NCBI GenBank assembly: GCA_029204225.1
Contig: CM055092.1
Location: forward strand, 66,476,930 to 66,538,929
Reading direction: 5' to 3'
Source of the DNA: Diphasiastrum complanatum
Taxonomy: Eukaryota; Streptophyta; Lycopodiopsida; Lycopodiales; Lycopodiaceae
DNA length: 62,000 nucleotides
The translations under genes were made by a program, and so were the position numbers. Shown here piece by piece: positions 47,627-61,148 of the stretch. The notes under the pieces are model-generated. The model saw nothing but the letters and a program-made list of their open reading frames with translations, had not been told where the DNA came from and ran no database searches. Numbering within the stretch: position 1 is the stretch's first letter; every line of letters begins with the position of its first letter.

Positions 47627-48130
47627 GTCCATGTCCTACATATAGAATTCAACATAGTCCTAGACTTGGATACACGGCACTCCAACACTCAAAATTATTG
47701 GTTACACCTTGTTATTCCGAACTAGGCCCAAAATGTAATTAATAACCTTGTGAGGACCCCCACACATATTATGACATGTGGATCTATTGCATGGGTTAGG
47801 AAGGCTATGGGCATGGTGTAGAGTATTAATAGTAATGACTTGCACGTCACTATATGCATGCATGGGCACAAGTAGAGGTAAAGCAAGGGCTATTTCCTCT
47901 AGGAGAAACTCACCTTGAGATTTTATTACCAGGTTACTCTCTCTACACTTGCTAGGTTACTCTCTCTACACTTGCAGCCTATTCCCTAGCATAGGGGTGA
48001 TGCTATTGTAGATTGAGTCAATAGCATCTGCTTGGTTGGGTGGTTTGGCTCCACAGTCATTCCTTTGTGTGTGTCTTCTTATCAGGATTTAGAGCTGCTT
48101 TCTCCTGTGCTTTCTCCTGACAACTAATAG
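47627..48130 (+). mobile_element. Gypsy-type solo LTR remnant in desaturase copy 2 intron
   Basis: Starts TGTTATGTCCATGTCC, the same start as the LTR at 31243. It contains a short tandem duplication (AGGTTACTCTCTCTACACTTGC, two units at about 47930-47974). The 3' part is shared with copy 1. Confidence 0.6.
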
Positions 48131-51100
48131 CCACAATTCACAACATATATTGATAATCTAATTTTGAGATTCTATTTCTAGATGTTTGGTCTTAGGCAAA
48201 AAAATTCTAGGATATTTTTATGGCTTTCTAAGTAGAGGAAGGTTGATAAATGATTGGAGCTAACATATCCATTTTAATTTCAACTACCATGCATAGGAAG
48301 GTAATATGAAGAATCCATCTCAAAGACAATGGAAAAAGATAATATCTAATCAATATCACTTACCTGTTGTCATTGATTGAACAAGAAAAGCAGTCAAAAC
48401 ATTAATATGTAGATTTCTTTTTTTTGATAAGATAATAATATTTGTTGTAGTTTCAGAAAACATGTTTTATGATGAGTAAAATTAAATAGACAACATAATA
48501 ATGAAAGAGAATGACATCAAGCAACTGTTATAATCAAAACATGAATCTTGCATCAAGCATTTGATTGTATTAAAGAGTAAATGTTTTTCTATACAACCTG
48601 CATTGCTGCCCAACCATAAGGCACAATTGGAACTCCTTTATTTAAATCAACCATCAAGAAAGTTGCGGCTTCCACCACATGACTAATCTCAAATAATATT
48701 GCTAGTGTCCATCCACACACCAACTGCACCAAACATGTAATATTTGTTATATAGAAAGATGAATACACAAGTAGTCCTCTCGACAAAAAATTCCACCAGT
48801 GTATTTCACTAAGCATATTCTAATTGGACTAAGAAACATGTGTGTTTTGATTATCAACAAACATGTGATAAGATATATAGCTCCATCCTTGTGGAGATTT
48901 CGTAGTTGCTATAAAGAAATGGAAGCATGACAATGTAAACAAGATAGGAGAGTTTTGATCCCCAAAAAACCAAAATCTCCAAAGGTGTCATTTTTGCGCT
49001 AATGCCTCTAAATGAACAACCACACGTTACACATAACAATGAGCACACATCAGTGTGACAATCCAAGAAATAAACTTGATATTTGGTACATATCATTTTT
49101 GCAATTTTAGCAAATGAGATGGAAATAAGTATATGAAATTGCATATTTTAAGACTTAGTGCAAATTAAGAGATATAATACTCACTGTCCAATTTTTCCTG
49201 TGAACAAGGCTTGAAAGTCATCGAACCAAATAGCCTTCAATGTCATTAGACCATAAAGTGGCCATAGGTATATGTGCTGCAATGCACAATTCACAATTAA
49301 TTCACCTAGAATGTTGAAAAAGTACTTGCAAAAAAATTTAATGCTAAAAGGATTCATAAGGCTTTCATAGCTCGAATGATGGCATTGGTAACTATGTGGG
49401 CTATTAATGTAACCTCGTGACAATAATCATTCTTGCTAGAGAAAAATCCCATGACTCACCTGATAGGCATGAAAAGAGTGTTTTGGTTGTTCTAAGTGCA
49501 CCCTTCTGATATCAACGTCATTTGCTCCTATAAAGGTGTTTCCATCAAATATGAGAACCAAGGCCATGTAGAATATGCTCCTGCAAAGAAGTTCACATCC
49601 GAGGCGCTACAAAGATCAGCTATTCTAATTTACAAATTTCTTTTGACATCTTAAAAGCTTCCAACTTTAGTCAATGACATGCTTGTAGTGTTCATTTAAC
49701 AAGTGGAATGCAACCATCGATCATAACCATGTAGTCATTTGCAAAGACAACGGTAGATTATGTAAAGATTTTCTTTACATTAACTTGTTTTATGTTCTCC
49801 TAAGAGAGCCAAACACCCAAGTCTCTTATTGAATGTTCTTTACATGCACAAAATGAGCATTTTGGCTATGATATTTCTATCCTTTATCAAATACACATAT
49901 ACATAGAAACTAGTAGTTGTAAAATGTATCCAAAAGCAAGAAAATTGGACACGCACCATGGTTGCCGTCATGCATAGTATTCATCGCGATATGCGCTGAT
50001 ATGTATCCAAATGCAATTATAGCATATATAGAAGAAATGATAGGATTTTGGACTTGGAAAAACATCATATAGTAGAAGAGCAAATACAATGCTAAGATCA
50101 CAGCTGACTTGCTAAACAAGTGTGAATGCACCCTTGGATTCACCTGCATCGTTTTCAATTAGAAAATGATCATTAGATTTTTACATTTCATACAAACATT
50201 TATATATTTAGCATAAAGATAAAATGATGTGAAGGCCTAATGACTTTTCGGAAAGAAGGAATTACTACTAAATTATAGCTTTTATATTGAGTATTTTAAG
50301 TGGATTGAAAATAACTCATTTATGAATTTTAGGAAGGAAAATGCCTTTGATTAGAGGTCCTATATATCTTGTGGGGCGAGTTTGAGTAGAGTTGCTTATT
50401 GTGGTGAGGTAGGTTTAGGCTCCAACCTCGACGTCCTTTGACTAATGACATTTCAAACGTGCACTAAGTCTTGTGGTAAAGACAACAAATATAGGTCACA
50501 ACTACTGAAATAACAAATCTTAACAATCCACAATTGTAAAAGCCTGTCAACTGATGTAGGAAATATGTTGCAATGTGTAAGAAAATACATGAAAGTACCT
50601 TGTTCCTATGAAAATAAGCCTCAACGCGCTCTTTCAAAGCCAAATAAAAGGGTTCTTTCACAGTGTCCAAGTACTCCACATTGATCATGCTTAAGTCCTC
50701 ATCGCTGACATCTATTTCACCAACACAGTACTGGTCCAACAATTTCCTGATAGTCGTTGGAAGATGTCAAGGACTTTAGGACATAAGCACAAAAGATCAG
50801 TGGACACAATCTATGACTTCATGTACTGTTGAGTTATAGACTTTCTAGTATTCTATACCATCTAGCTTAGATTTCTATGTCTATTCTTTGTATGCGTCTC
50901 TCTGCATCAGCTATCGTCTTTTTGGTATCTTGTCCTCCAACTCAAAAGGCTTACTAAATTTGAAGGAGATTATTGTTTAAGCATTGGACACACAATGCTA
51001 ATCAGGAAATTGTGTGGAAAATAGCTAACTATCAGTATATTACTTTCTTAGTTTCCTTACAAATAAGAGCATGCTTAGCATGTATATACCATACATAAAG

Positions 51101-51757
51101 TGGATGATAGGAGTTGAATAAATATGTCGAATCTTGCCCTGCTCGCACGTGAAGAAGACTTCCTCCAGGATGCTTTGGCACCCTGTTAGCAGAGCCCATG
51201 GATCAGTCTAGTGCATATGTTCAGCTACCATCCAAGGGCATATATAAAATATGAAGTACGATGCATAATTATCCCGCTCATGATTAGAAACTGGCCGTAG
51301 CTCTCTACGCGCGTCGACCAGAATGCTCATGTGAAGGAGAATGCTGAAATTAATTTCATAAACTAAAGACGCAACAGCGCAGAATTCCTACAGGACTTTT
51401 GGAAGACAAGATAAGAAGTGGTACCATTTTGTCACATCATACACCTTCCCATCAATTACCAGCCAGCAATGCTGTGATAAAGTGTGTCTCGGCTTATGAG
51501 CTTTCACAGCTCAAATGACTCATGCATGCATGCTGAGCTCTAAGCACTCTCAAATTATATTGTCATTAGAATTCAAGTTGGAGTTGGACGCAATCTAATA
51601 AGCAAGGACTAGATTGTACAACTAGATTGTACTGCTAAACAACATGCCATTCTTTGTATCGCGAAAAGCGACGCGCTGATAAGGATTATTCATTATAGCT
51701 AAACTCATTAAGAATATTGGTATGTAGAGAGACTTACTGGAGCTCCAAAACACCGAT

Positions 51758-53200
51758 AGAGATCAACCGTTAAGAGTTGGATTCTCCAATCAAGATAATT
51801 TCCTGGAGGCAATCATGAGTGCAACGCATATCAATAGATCCACGTAAGAAAGCCTTGCGTTAATCTTTCTATGGCCAAATCTTCATCAGACTAACCGCAA
51901 TTCTGATTAAGTCTGAACAAATTATTTTTTTACATTTATGATTCGCTGGATTTTATTTCTATGGTCCTTTTTTATTTCTATGGTCATGTTTTTTTCTTGA
52001 ATATTCATCAGACCGACGGCAATTCTGAGTAAGATCTGAAGTAAGTAGTTTTTTAAAATTGTGAATCGCGGAATTTTCTATGCTCCTTTCTTTCAAATCT
52101 TCATCACACTAACGTCAATTCTGATTAGGATCTGAACTAAGAAACTTCCCACTATGGACTAGTAGCGGGCCTGCTCAGGCCCGCTACCGTGTGTAGCAGG
52201 CAGCATTCATGCACCGAGCCGCCCTGCGGCGAGGTGCGTTGAAGGCTGCCTTTACAGAGTGTAGCAGGCCTGCTCACGGCCCGCTACCGGGCGTATTTGA
52301 AGTTTTGGCCCTTTTGGCCCTTCACCAAAGAGCTATGGCTCTGAACATCTGTGTTCAGAGCCTATCAAAATGGGACACCTGTCTGCTACAAGCCCAAACA
52401 TCAATTACGTCATGAACAAGTCAGGACGACCATTTTAACGTCTCTGACTCTGCGCTGTTACGTGTAACTATAAGTATTAATCAATACTCAATATAATCTA
52501 TCGCATCGAAGTAATTACAAGTCATTCAGACATATTGTGGGATTCGTAATTGCAATTTAGAAAAGGGTTGCCATGCCATTTAGCGTTAAGAGACGGGTCA
52601 TGACAGCCTTTCACGAACATTTTAAATCGTTACATACCATTGGCAGTCATTGCCGACGATTGATAACAATACTTGGAGTAAGGGGAGAGGACGGAATGGC
52701 CCCTGCATGCATGATGTGAGTTTTTGAATACTAACTTTACTTTTTGACTATTCAGATTTGTGCTTTGTATTGTCAAGGACTCAAGAATCTTTCACTTTGC
52801 AAACAGCCCACCAAGGTTTATGACTCCTATGGCTTACATACTAGAAAATCAAAATAACTAGATAACTTTCAGTAGGGGGGAATGCTCTCCCATCCTAGGA
52901 GGGCACTCTGGCGCCCGCCCGAGCAGGTGGAAGGCCCGAGGGGAAGAGGGACTTCCTTTGCTTAATTAGTAGGTGCACAGGTAGGTGCTAGGAGAGAGAA
53001 TATTTGGAGAGTTAATGCTAGTTTCAAAGAGACAATATTATAACAACATTTTGAAATTATGGCAAGAAAAATCCAAGTGCATATACTGCCTCTAAAGGTG
53101 CCTCGTGGAACATATAATCTAAATCTGAGTAGATTTTCATGACTTTGCATGAAGTTTGAATGATTACCTAGCGTGACGATTTTGTTGGAAATTAAGCCCA
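51758..53200. promoter_or_regulatory. Desaturase upstream region, copy C
   Basis: The 5' flank of desaturase copy 2, matching A and B. It holds the 252-bp hairpin block (52157-52408), and keeps the stretch 52950-53190 that B also has and A lacks. Confidence 0.6.
52157..52408. repeat. 252-bp GC-rich block with three hairpins, copy C
   Basis: Hairpin 1: GTAGCGGGCCT (52162-52172), loop GCTC, AGGCCCGCTAC (52177-52187), perfect. Hairpin 2: GGCAGC..GCACC (about 52199-52215) pairs with GGTGCG..GCTGCC (about 52234-52251) around a GC-rich loop. Hairpin 3: GCTCTGAACA (52338-52347), loop TCTG, TGTTCAGAGC (52352-52361), perfect. GC content is far above the flanks. It could be a foldback/MITE-like insertion or a structured-RNA-derived sequence. 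Confidence 0.8.
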
Positions 53201-54226
53201 CAGTTGCCTCCTTGGTGAATGACTAATTTCTATTTCATGATTCTTCCTGCATGTTTATTGATCATTCATCTAGGGTTAGGTGAAACCAACTTTGGTTCTA
53301 CGTCTGCTCATCTGATACCTGCAAGAATCACAAACTTAGACAGCCAATTTATTTGAAGAATGTTTACAACAGGCTTCCGGCTGATCTCCACCAAAGGGTA
53401 ACCAATTGAAGGAACAAAACATTTCTTTTACCAAAGCTTTGCTAGCTTTTAGCCCTCTGCCGCCTGACGAAAATGTTCGCGAACACGAAAGTCAAAATAC
53501 ACGAAACAAAAATGTTTGCAAACATCTTGACGAGAAGACACGAACACGAAAGATTCGCGAAAGAGAATCTTTTCGTGGCATAGCAGGAAAATGTCAAACG
53601 ACTCAAAAATAGTCGCGACACCCTTTCTGCCCTCACGCTCCAAAAAGGACCAGCAAGATCATGCAAATACCCAGAAGTATAGATATCTGATCTGATAGCA
53701 TGACGTCAGCAGATACACTCTAGGTCGTGGCTAATATGCCACTCTTGTAATTCATGATTAGTTGTAGATGTTTAATCACTCTAATCTAGGAGTTACACGA
53801 TGAGACTATATACTTTCTGGATGATACTTGATACTTGACATAATAGATGAAGTAGTCTGATGCTACTAAGCAAGAAGACAAAAATACAAAACAGAAATCC
53901 GCCTGCGTGCGAGACAGTTCTTCATAGAATCTGTAGATCCACAAGTCCGCTAATAAGCGAGACATTTTGCTCATGGGAGAACTGCATTTTCTCTCACTCC
54001 AACGCACTGCGTGGATTTGAATGCAGTGCTTGAAGAATCATAGAATCAATAGATGATCTTGTAGCCATTTGTGCACATATCACTTTTATCATGTCTGAAC
54101 TTTAATGCAAATTATCTGTTGTTATTCGTGTGTCTGATTCACTCTTGTTCATTTAATTTCCTCACATTGGTTGAATTTTTGTTGAATGCTACATCAATCT
54201 ATTGATGTTGATCATCAATGCCTGAC
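53201..54226. other. Spacer shared with 23.64-24.40 kb
   Basis: From 53400 onward nearly identical to copy A. The stretch 53201-53400 is unmatched. No supported gene. The right end (about 54120-54226) is probably part of the copia LTR into which the element at 54227 inserted. Confidence 0.45.
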
Positions 54227-55036
54227 TGTAGGAAGTATTTCTAGTGAGTGCGGTGGCTAGATCTACTTACGGGTGTAGTATAGAGATGTAGAGATTCGTC
54301 CACTTTTTGAGTTTCTACAATAAGCTTCAACGAAATATGGAGAGGAATGAGAGCACTAAGGCTTACCCAACTAGTGCCCGAAACAAAAATAAAGCTAATT
54401 AGTAACAACAATAAAAATCCTTGCTAAGGCTTACCCAACTAGCAAGATGACTAGACTAATCTTAGATTAAGACCCAAAGGGTAATAAAATGATATTGCGG
54501 CCAATACTAAACAAATAAGCAATAATGAACATGCCACAATAAAACCGATGAAAAGGAGGCAAGAGGAGGTCCGAGCACCTTTCCATAAGCTATGCACCTT
54601 CCCAAGGGGAACACAAACGAAATAGAATGATAATTTTCCAAAATAGAGAGCAAGATAGCTTAATCTCAAAAGTGTTATTTACAATGCAAATACCTCTCCT
54701 TTTATGGTAAGGAGAGTCTTCCATAAGTGTCTACTAACTTATGGGACTAATCTGTTCCTAGCCTTTCTAGAACTTCTAACTTAGGATTTAGAACTTCAAT
54801 TTTCTTAACTTAGGACAACTTAAGATAAAATATTTCTAATCTTAAGTTTCCTAAGTCTAAGTTCTAAATCTAAGTTTAAGCTATCTTATTATTATTTAAG
54901 CTTCTACTCATGGACTTACAAAACACATGCCATGACTTGAAGTTTATTGACAGATACTATTATGTGGCCTTACAAAACACATGCCACAGAGTTTTATTAT
55001 TATTTTATTTTCTCTATGCTAGCACAGTTGCTAACA
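54227..55036 (-). repeat. LTR (3' LTR in element sense), 810 bp
   Basis: Starts TGTAGGAAGTATTTC and ends AGTTGCTAACA. It differs from its mate at scattered positions and by a small indel (CCCAACTAGTGCCCGAAAC present only here), so the insertion is not recent. Confidence 0.9.
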
Positions 55037-56614
55037 TTATCCCCCTCCTTATTGGATTGGTGGTCCAACACCAATCGACGCCTTTTCGTCCTGGATATTT
55101 TGTGCTTCTTGGAGGCGAGACTGTTGCTGTCAAGAGTGGTAGATGGTCGTCACGATGCCCTCCATCATTGCCACCGTAATTTGTTCAAGAAGGGCATGGG
55201 TTTGTAATAATGGAGCATACCCTAGAAAAAGTTATGGGTTTTCCATAGCTCCACCATATCAACGTGCAGGGCGGAAGTAAGTGCAGCACGATAATAGAGC
55301 CTTGCAACGTTGATATGGTCGTCTTGCGTGCGCAAGGGTTTATTGATGTCAAGGGCAATTGGGGGTAACCCTTGATCCCAAAAATCTATGAGTTCTGTCA
55401 GAAATGCCACCAGGCCGCAATTATCCGCAAAATATCTGACATCACAATCAGGATTGCCATGGTGCTTCTGGTAGAAGACTTGGCAGTTGGTGACCATGTC
55501 TTCGGCTAAGTTGCCGGTATCGACTCCTATGAGCTTAGGCCAAAAGATTCTGTTCTTGACCTTGGTGGTAGGAAACGGTTCTCACCTCGCTACTGGATAG
55601 TAATAAGAATTGGTGCGCATGTAGGAGGGAGCTTCGAGATACCGTGCCATTGAGGTCTTATTTTGCAGGAAGAGTTGATGGCGCCAGAGAGGTTGTGGAT
55701 CCAGGAGTTTGACTGCTGTTTTATGTGTTTGACATTGGTCCAAATCTGGCAGTATGTAGCCACCTCACTCTTTCGTTGTTGGGTACTTCTTTGCAAACTC
55801 CTGATAGACGCGCAACTCATTGCTTGGTTCTATGGGCGTGATTCTGTGCCGGATGGTGGGGGCTTCAGAGGCAATCTCGTGATCGATTTGTGGATCGGGA
55901 TCAGGAGATAGATGAGGCGAGGGGTTAGCTTCTGCAATTCGTTGTGATTCAAGGGAAAATTGTTGTGGAATGAAGGTGGGGTTAGCGGTGTCAAGGGGGA
56001 AAAGAAAATGTTGGGAGCTGGTACCCCCAGAGTCCGATGGATTGGTTGGTGTTTGAGCTCCTTACCCAAGGGGTTGGCCTTGAAATGTGGAGCCTTGAGT
56101 TGCAGGAGGAGGCTGTTGAAATCCTGCACCATCTCCACCATCGAGTCCATCAAAGTGGTGCTCCGAATCATGAAATTGGGCGTGCTCTGAATGAACTGAC
56201 GGTGTTGACTGGGCAGCAGCCTTTAAGCGTCCTTCCAGGGTGGCTATGTGCTGGTTTAGGGCCTCGACGGAAGCAATGTATAATTGTTGTAATTTTGAGT
56301 GTTGCTCCATCGTGGCTTTCAGCCTTTGGGCCAGCGTTTGATAGGCCACCACTGGAATGGCAGTTCCCTTAGGGATAGCTGGTGGTGCGAAGTAGTTGAA
56401 GTCCACCATTTCCAAGTGTTCCTTCATAGCGAAACGTGCTACTTGTGAATCTGCTACAGCCTCATCCTTCTCGGCTTTGAGGGTATCGATGGTTTGCTGC
56501 ATGTTGGATAGAAATAAGCACACAAGCAAACATACAACACAGAAGCAATAAATAAAAGAAAAAAAGGAGAAGAAGCTAGGTAGAAAAATACTTAAAAAGC
56601 GGCAACGGCGCCAA

Positions 56615-57411
56615 TGTTGGAAGTATTTCTAGTGAGTGCGGTGGCTAGATCTACTTACGGGTGTAGTATAGGGATGTAGAGATTCGTCCACTTTTTAAGT
56701 TTCTACAATAAGCTTCAACGAAAATATGGAGAGGAATGAGAGCACTAAGGCTTACCAACGGAAATAAAGCTAATTAGTAACAACAATAAAAATCCTTGCT
56801 AAGGCTTACCCAACTAGCAAGATGACTAGACTAATCCTAGATTAACACCCGAAGGGTAATAAAATGAGATTGAGGCTAATACTAAACAAATAAGCAATAA
56901 TGAACATGCCACAATAAAACCGATGAAAAGGAGGCAAGAGGAGGCCCGAGCACCTTCCCTCAAGCTATGCACCTTCCCAAGGAGAACACAAATGAAATAG
57001 AATGATAATTCTTCAAAATAGAGAGCAATATAGCTTAATCTCAAAAGTGTTATTTACAATGCAAATACCTCTCCTTTTATGGCAAGGTGGGTCTTCCATA
57101 AGTATCTACTAACTTATGGGACTAATCTGTTCCTAGCCTTTCTAGAACTTCTAACTTAGGATTTAGAACTTCAATTTTCTTAACTTAGGACAACTTAAGA
57201 TTAAATATTTCTAATCTTAAGTTTCTTAAGTCTAAGTTCTAAATCTAAGTTTAAGCTATTTTATTATTATTTAAGCTTCTACTCATGGACTTACAAAACA
57301 CATGCCATGGCTTGAAGTTTATTGACAGATACTCATACGTGGTCTTACAAAACACATGCCACGAAGTTTTATTATTTTTTTATTTTCTCTGTATTAGCAC
57401 AGTTGCTAACA
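56615..57411 (-). repeat. LTR (5' LTR in element sense), 797 bp
   Basis: Starts TGTTGGAAGTATTTC directly beside the primer site and ends AGTTGCTAACA, followed by CTGAC. Confidence 0.9.
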
Positions 57412-57416
57412 CTGAC

Positions 57417-58700
57417 TACATTTTGAAGGACTGTAGGAATGATACAACTGGCAGTGACCAGCGATCAAATCTGAACTCCATCCGAATTGATTTGCTTTCG
57501 CGATTCTTTCATGACTGCGAATCCGACGACTATTATCATCCTTGTCATCAGTGGTATCAGAGCCTACCTTGTCATAGTCTGACATAGCCAAAGAGCTATC
57601 AGATCCAAGAGGCCGAGCATTCAGACAAACATCCATCGACAAGTGAACACACTTCAGAAGCAATGGCTTCAATCAGCAACATACAGAGCAAGATCTGTAG
57701 AGTTTTAAATTCTTCAGGATCTAACTTTCTAGCCTGGAAAGTTAAGACATCACTTATACTGAAGGGTGAAGGACTCTTCCCTTGGGTGGATGGCATAGAA
57801 GAAATGCCAACGACATCAGGCAAAGAGCTACGCAAGTGGAGGGAGAAAAATGACAAGGCAGTAGCCCTGCTATCTTCATCCATCAAAGATAATCTCACAC
57901 TTGACCTAGTTACACTCTCCAAAGCTAAGGAGATGTGGGATGCACTGCTCATGAGATTTCAAACAAAATCAAAAATCAAATCATGATGATGGAAGATCAG
58001 CTAACAAATCTACAGTAGGATGGGAAAGACCTCACTTCTTTTGTAAGGAAGATGAAGGATCTATTTCTATCACTACATAACACTGGAGCAGAGTATGCAG
58101 TGTCAGTTGAGAAGAAGCTAGCTTATCTGCTGAGAGCCTTACCCAGATCTTTTCAGACAACAAGAACCCTACTCGCGAAAGATCCTACAATGACCCTCGA
58201 AAAGGCAATTGTCGAGATTTGAGAGGAAGTCAAGGCAAGAGAACACCTTGATCACAAGGATGGTTTTGACCAGGCCCTCTACGACAACAAAGAAAAATCC
58301 AATGAGGGAGTCAAATCAAAGGCATGATCATGATCAGCAAGCAGAAGGGACCAGCAAAGGCAACTGGAAGAGCAAAGGGAGGTCAAAGCAACAAGGTGGA
58401 GAAAACAAGACTTGCGTGAGATGTAGAAGAGATGGGCCCACAGTTGATACATGCTGGCTCGATCCAAAGATTTAGTGTATCCACTGCCACAAGAAGGGTC
58501 ATGCAGCCATTGATTGCCGCCTGAACCCAAGAAACAAATCAGCACAGAACAGACAGGAGAACAACAACAGTTCATCCTATGTTGAGGAGCATGAGAGCTC
58601 AAAGACGGGCGAAGAGAGACCGAACATAAATTGTTCGATCGTCTACATCTATGAAGATGTGTGTGCAGTGTCAATCTTCAGAGAAAAAGGACAAATATTG
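57417..58700 (+). pseudogene. Ty1/copia 5' region and gag, copy C
   Basis: Primer site TGGTATCAGAGCC at 57552-57564. The ATG at 57663 begins MASISNIQSKICRVL, then FLAWKVKTSLILKGEGLFPW, KAKEMWDALLMRFQ, a degenerate SLPRSF-like block, and zinc-knuckle text: CVRCRRDG, then CIHCHKKGHAAIDC (CX2CX4HX4C intact). Frameshifts at about 57985, 58020-58220 and 58473. It is interrupted upstream by the LTR element at 54227-57411, which lies inside its LTR. Confidence 0.87.
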
Positions 58701-58959
58701 ATTGCACTATCAATCATTAAGAGTTATTGATTGCTTAATCCAAAGATCTATCAAGTTCTAGGTGTTAGATCTTGATCTAGATGCTTTACACTATGATTTA
58801 AGCAAGAGCAATGGATTAAATGATCAGAAACATGGATGGGTGGCCTCACAATGTGTGGAGGACGATACCAGTACGGCTTGTTTACAGAGAATAAAGTACA
58901 TTAACTTACAAATGCATTTCATTCATCAAAACTCAAGACACATGTGAAAATTACAACAA

Positions 58960-60790
58960 AACTAGAATTTGCCAATGTCACATCAACTTGTTATTGATTT
59001 GGTTGATCCCTTTATAGATCAAGTACATCCACAAGCTATGAAGTTGAACCTCCTTGGATTGCACCTTCTCCCTCACAAAGTGATGAGCTATCTCAATATG
59101 CTTTGTTCTGGCATGGAAGATCGGATTGGTAGAAATTTGTTGAGAAGCTTGATTACCACTATAGATGCAAGGGATCTCCTCGGCCTTTAGCACTTGAAGC
59201 TCCACCAAAAGTCTTCTTAGCCACTCGGCTTCACAAGATGAAAGAAAAATTGTATCTTGCTTTTTGGAAAGCCAAGATATCACTCCTCCACAAAGAAAAG
59301 TGACAAATGCACTTATGGATCGTCTATCCATCTTATCTCCTGCAAAATCTGAATCCAAAAATGCCCTCAAGTACAAGTTAGATCCTTGATAGAGAATGTC
59401 AAAAAATCTAGTAAAGAGACATATCTAAGCACTCTCTTGGCACTTTTCCAATGATGCATCAAAGGACCTTCAATATAATGACTTAACTTGCTTACACTAT
59501 AACTCAAATCTGGTCTTGTGATTGTCAAATAGATTAAGGAGCCTATTAGCTTCCTAAAGAGTGTGATGTCCTCAAAGGATGCTTCGTCACAATCATTAGT
59601 AACTTTACAAGCATGCTCTATAGGGGTGTCAATCCCTTTACAATCTTTCATGCCAAACCTTTCAAGAATGATCATCATTTTAGTACTTTATGTTGATGAT
59701 ATCATATTGATAGGAAATGATGGTGAAGGCATAAGAAATGTTAAAGTTTCCTTGTCTACTGAATTCAAGATGGTAGATCTAGGACTTCTTAAGTTCATAC
59801 TTGGAATAGAAGCTACTAGAGGTGGTGAATTTACTTTACATTTGATGTACAAAGAAGGCTCATAGGAGCTAATCACAAAGCCAAGAGAGTAGAGAAAATC
59901 ATGCAACCTAGAGTACCAAGCTCTAGGTGCTTGTTTCAAGCCATATAGGCTCTTCCTTAAGTGGCAAACCTTGTCCTCCTCACCATCCTTGATGAAGCCC
60001 TCAGGTTGCAACATGTATATTTCCTCCAAGTAGCCATTCAAGAAAGCGCTTGTCACATCCATTTGATAGAGATTCCACTTGAATAAGGTAGCAATACAAA
60101 TGATCAATCTAATGGTTACAAGTTTTGCTACAAGAGCAAATGTTTCTTCATAATCTATGTCTCTTAGCAACCAATCTAGCTTTGTATTTACTTATAGATC
60201 CATCTTTATTGTACTTTAATCTATAGATCCACTTGCATGCAAGTGGCTTCTCTCCATATGGAAGGTGTACAAGATTCCAAGTTTGATTATCTATCAAAGC
60301 ATCAAACTCTACTTGCATTGCATCTCTCCAAACTTGTGATCTACTTGCATCTTCATAACATGATGGCTCTTCAAGCATTGTGGTTAGAAAAGAGTAAGAG
60401 GTAGAAGGAGATGTGTCTTCCCTTTGCTTCTCTTTCTCAAAGTATGTGAGCCTTGAAGGCTCAGCCTTGCTCCTTGTGGATCTTCCCGGCTCCTTTGGCA
60501 CTTGATTTTGATCTTCCAAAAGATCATTTTCAAGAGGCTCCTCCTCGGGTGCTACAAGATCTTCATCACCTAAGAGATTAGATGCATTTGGAGACAACTT
60601 GTAACTTTGAGATTCATCAAACAAGACATCCTTGCTAACTTTTACTTCTTTGAAATAGGATCAAATATCCTATATCCTTTGTTATTTTCACTGTAGCCTA
60701 CAAATATTCCTTTGAAGGAAGCTGCATCTTCTTTCCTTCTTGTTTCCAAAGGAATGTCGACATAACATATACATTAGAGGAGTTCTCAAT
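58960..60790 (-). pseudogene. Ty1/copia pol relic, copy C, with an internal inversion
   Basis: Same element as 25500-27580: EPSRLTYFEKEKQREDTSP, WNLYQMDVTSAFLNGYLEE, SLYGLKQAPRAWYSRLHDF, then RNase H SDFAGDKMDRRSISAF, LSSCEAEWLRRLL and IEIAHHFVREKVQ. The RT segment with the YVDD motif and FILGIEATRG is on the opposite strand here (about 59671-59855). Other stops and frameshifts are present. Confidence 0.88.
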
Positions 60791-61148
60791 ATCAAAAAGA
60801 CCCTTTGTAAAGATACTTTTATTTTTTTTCTTTAGTTTCGACCGTCACCAGGCCCAATCAAAATGCACAGATTTGAAATTAATTGAAAAATAAAAATGCA
60901 ATATAGAAAACTTTGAAATTTGTGTTCTGGCAGCATGGACGTATCCCATTGGTTTCTTCTTCTTGCCCGACACGTGCTAATCTGCTCGACGTCAATACCT
61001 CATGTTAAATTTATTTGACTATGCTGGTTAGTATAATGAAATTTTCTAACTATACTAGTTACAGTTATAGAAATACAGTATATACAGTTACATAAAATAT
61101 GGTATACGCAGTAACTGCAACTATGTTGGCATTCACATTAGATTAAAT

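Larger units (their letters stand above)
54227..57411 (-). mobile_element. Complete nonautonomous LTR retrotransposon, target-site duplication CTGAC
   Basis: Two LTRs, 54227-55036 and 56615-57411, with termini TGTTGG or TGTAGG and GCTAACA. A 5-bp direct repeat CTGAC flanks the whole (54222-54226 and 57412-57416). The primer site, at 56599-56614, reads TTGGCGCCGTTGCCGC on minus, as in Athila-like plant gypsy elements. A polypurine tract AAGGAGGGGGATA adjoins the 3' LTR on minus. The internal 1.58 kb has only gag-like coding: MQQTIDTLKAEKDEAVADSQ, a GLDGGDGAGFQQPPPATQG stretch, then WTNVKHIKQQSNSW and GLVAFLTELIDFWDQG, with frame breaks. There is no protease, RT or integrase, so it depends on other elements to move. 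Confidence 0.92.

Noticed and set aside
52209-52415. Short frames in the GC-rich hairpin block (ALRRGALKAAF and similar)
   Set aside because: The block is an inverted-repeat structure; frames are not kept between copies A and C.
54910-55207. Plus-strand frames at the LTR edge
   Set aside because: They run across the LTR and gag antisense strand of a minus-strand element.
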